Assembly: GCA_951813325.1 (NCBI GenBank)
Contig: OX638350.1
Coordinates: forward strand, 1,661,029 to 1,725,028
Reading direction: 5' to 3'
DNA length: 64,000 nucleotides
DNA from: an uncultured Acidimicrobiales bacterium
GTDB taxonomy: Bacteria > Actinomycetota > Acidimicrobiia > Acidimicrobiales > Bin134
Made by a program: the position numbers and the translations under genes
Shown here: in pieces, positions 62,705 to 64,000 of the stretch
Numbering within the stretch: the first letter of the stretch is position 1
Layout of the letters: each line of letters begins with the position of its first letter
Notes under the pieces: model-generated
Told to the model about the DNA's origin: nothing
Seen by the model: only the letters and a program-made list of their open reading frames with translations
Databases searched by the model: none

Positions 62705-64000
62705 CTAAGACAGCGAACTGCCCACCACCACAAGAGTGTGGGCACCATCGTCAGCAGCGCTGACCGCCCGCACATCGACATTGTATGAGGTGTTGGGTGT
62801 GAGGTGTGTTATTGTAAACTCTTCCGTGGTGTTGTCACTTTCATTGACAATCTGCCAACCACCGCCGTTGACCCTGTACTCGTATTCGGTGATCGCGGCG
62901 TTGCCCGGATCATCCCACTCTAACGTCGCCTCGGTAGCACTGATGCGTGTCGCGGACAGTCCACTCGGCGCGGCCGGCGCCCCCGGGGCGGCGGAGATGG
63001 TAGCTTGTGTATCCCCGGCGTCGCGGAGCACTTTCAGCGTGAATGTGTAGATAGTGCCCTCCGTCAAGCCCGACGTCACGGTGTAACTGGTGGCGGTGGC
63101 GGCGATAGCGTCGGTGACGTCAAAGGTGCCGGTGTTGTACTCGAGGCTGTAGCCGTTGATTGCTGCAGTGTCGCCCGGGGGGTCCCAGCTGAACGTCAAG
63201 TGGCCCTCGTTGCCAGTGCCTTCAACGGCAGAAGCAGACAGCCCAGTCGGCGCTCCCGGCGCAATGGTGGTGGTTGCCGCCGTGCTCTCTCCGGCGGCGC
63301 TGACCGCCCGCACCGCGAACTTGTAGCTCTGCCCGTTTGTCAAGCCCGTCTCTGTGTAGGTGACAGTGCCGTCGACGGTGGTGGTGATGGTGGTGTAGGT
63401 GCCGCTGTCGTCGATTTCGAGCTCGTAGCCGGTGATCGCGGCGTTGTCCGGATCGTCCCAGCTCAGTGTCACCTGAGCGTCGCCGGACTCCGCGGCCAGC
63501 CCCGTCGGCGCATTCGGCACCCCCGGGGCGGCGGTGATGCTCGACTCCGCACTGCTGTAGGCGTTGACCGCTTTCACCGTGAAGGTGGAGGTGATGCCCT
63601 CCGTCAAGCCCGAGTCCACGGTGTGGCTGACAATCTTGGTCCTGTCGGTGGTGGTGGTGGTGGTGGTGATGGCGGTGTAGGTGCCGGTGCCGATCTTGAG
63701 CTCATAGCCGGTGATCGTGTCGTTACTCGGATCGTCCCAGCTCAGCGTCAGATGGGTCGCTTCATCGATAGCGTCAGCGGTGTCGTTGTCAGCGACGGCT
63801 ACTGCTGTCAACCCGGTGGGCTCGGCCGGTGTACCCGGCGCAGCGGCAACGGACACGAATCGGACGTTTTCGGTGGTGGAGGCGGCGCTCTCCGGCTGCA
63901 CAGTGAAGGTGTAGCGAGAGCCCGCATCCAAGTTCGTAAAAGTGACCGACGTAACGTCGGCACCCAAAGAGATGGTGGGAGCTCCTACTGAGTCACCATT
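62705..64000 (-). CDS. Fibronectin-III tandem-repeat protein (5' end outside window)
   Basis: The frame is open through the right edge of the window (432 codons seen). Four complete and one partial FN3 units of about 85-90 residues are visible. Each has a strand pattern like LTLSWDDPSNDTITGYELKI and ends in a YTFTVKAVN-like strand plus an AAPGxPxAPTGL linker. The C-terminus DDGAHTLVVVGSSLS has no sorting motif. A Thr7 run comes from seven ACC codons. The units are close copies of those in the two damaged FN3 genes nearby. Probably a cell-surface or secreted binding/spacer protein. Confidence 0.85.
   Translation of the reverse strand, partial: NGDSVGAPTISLGADVTSVTFTNLDAGSRYTFTVQPESAASTTENVRFVSVAAAPGTPAEPTGLTAVAVADNDTADAIDEATHLTLSWDDPSNDTITGYELKIGTGTYTAITTTTTTTDRTKIVSHTVDSGLTEGITSTFTVKAVNAYSSAESSITAAPGVPNAPTGLAAESGDAQVTLSWDDPDNAAITGYELEIDDSGTYTTITTTVDGTVTYTETGLTNGQSYKFAVRAVSAAGESTAATTTIAPGAPTGLSASAVEGTGNEGHLTFSWDPPGDTAAINGYSLEYNTGTFDVTDAIAATATSYTVTSGLTEGTIYTFTLKVLRDAGDTQATISAAPGAPAAPSGLSATRISATEATLEWDDPGNAAITEYEYRVNGGGWQIVNESDNTTEEFTITHLTPNTSYNVDVRAVSAADDGAHTLVVVGSSLS
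63647..63667 (-). repeat. Seven GGT (coding ACC) trinucleotides inside the FN3 gene
   Basis: Seven perfect GGT units on the plus strand encode Thr7 in a loop of an FN3 unit. Changes by whole units would keep the frame and vary loop length. Confidence 0.9.

Noticed and set aside
1..64000. tRNA and rRNA genes, integrases and insertion sequences
   Set aside because: Looked for T-loop-like GTTCGA contexts, conserved rRNA segments and recombinase or transposase motifs; none was convincing.

Overview
The window looks like chromosomal DNA of a high-GC actinobacterium, most plausibly of the class Acidimicrobiia or a close relative. The GC-rich codon use, the mycothione reductase (mycothiol is an actinobacterial thiol), the many acyl-CoA ligases and acyl-CoA dehydrogenases, the LLM-class flavoenzyme and the GTG starts all point that way. 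No rRNA, tRNA, CRISPR array, integrase or transposase was seen.

Layout. 1-8.1 kb is a branched-chain-amino-acid-type (Liv) ABC uptake locus with unusual fusions: an MFS permease fused to a LivF-like ATPase, a LivH-LivM-LivG triple fusion, and a divergent lipoprotein binding protein. Beside it lies a chimeric, partly decayed copy of an efflux-adaptor lipoprotein. 8.1-19.5 kb is metabolism: aldo/keto reductase, hydrolase, SnoaL-like protein, quinone oxidoreductase, MaoC pair, trpC, LLM oxidoreductase, crotonase, aroC, SDR and acyl-CoA ligase. Two HicAB-type toxin-antitoxin loci are inserted here; one has a broken toxin, and the other is translationally coupled to aroC. 19.6-24.3 kb is a small defence-type island: two AbiE-like (type IV) toxin-antitoxin pairs facing each other across a dead YhaN/SMC-like ATPase. 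24.5-39.5 kb is acyl-CoA and lipid/steroid-like catabolism (CaiB transferase, ligases, TauD dioxygenase, mycothione reductase, three acyl-CoA dehydrogenases) plus coaE.

39.5-45.1 kb is a tightly coupled minus-strand operon: crotonase, amidohydrolase, then a MacA-like adaptor, an ATPase and a MacB-like permease. gcvP and a lipocalin-like protein follow. At 49.3 kb six tandem 38-bp repeats, each a complete ribosome-binding site plus start codon, lead into an SDR gene; an OB-fold protein and a thiolase follow it. 52-55.9 kb is a sugar-type ABC importer. 56-59 kb is a large M16 metallopeptidase lipoprotein whose 3' end is duplicated on the far side of a Fic toxin gene. 60.6-64 kb holds three fibronectin-III genes or remnants; two have reading-frame damage.

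How the genes fit together: the catabolic genes (ligase, heteromeric acyl-CoA dehydrogenases, paired hot-dog hydratases, OB-fold/thiolase pair) resemble parts of a sterol or branched side-chain beta-oxidation pathway, supplied by the ABC importers. The accessory layer (HicAB, AbiE, Fic, duplicated lipoproteins, FN3 proteins) shows repeated duplication, frameshift and capture. Functional names rest on motifs and overall protein resemblance read by eye; no database search was run.
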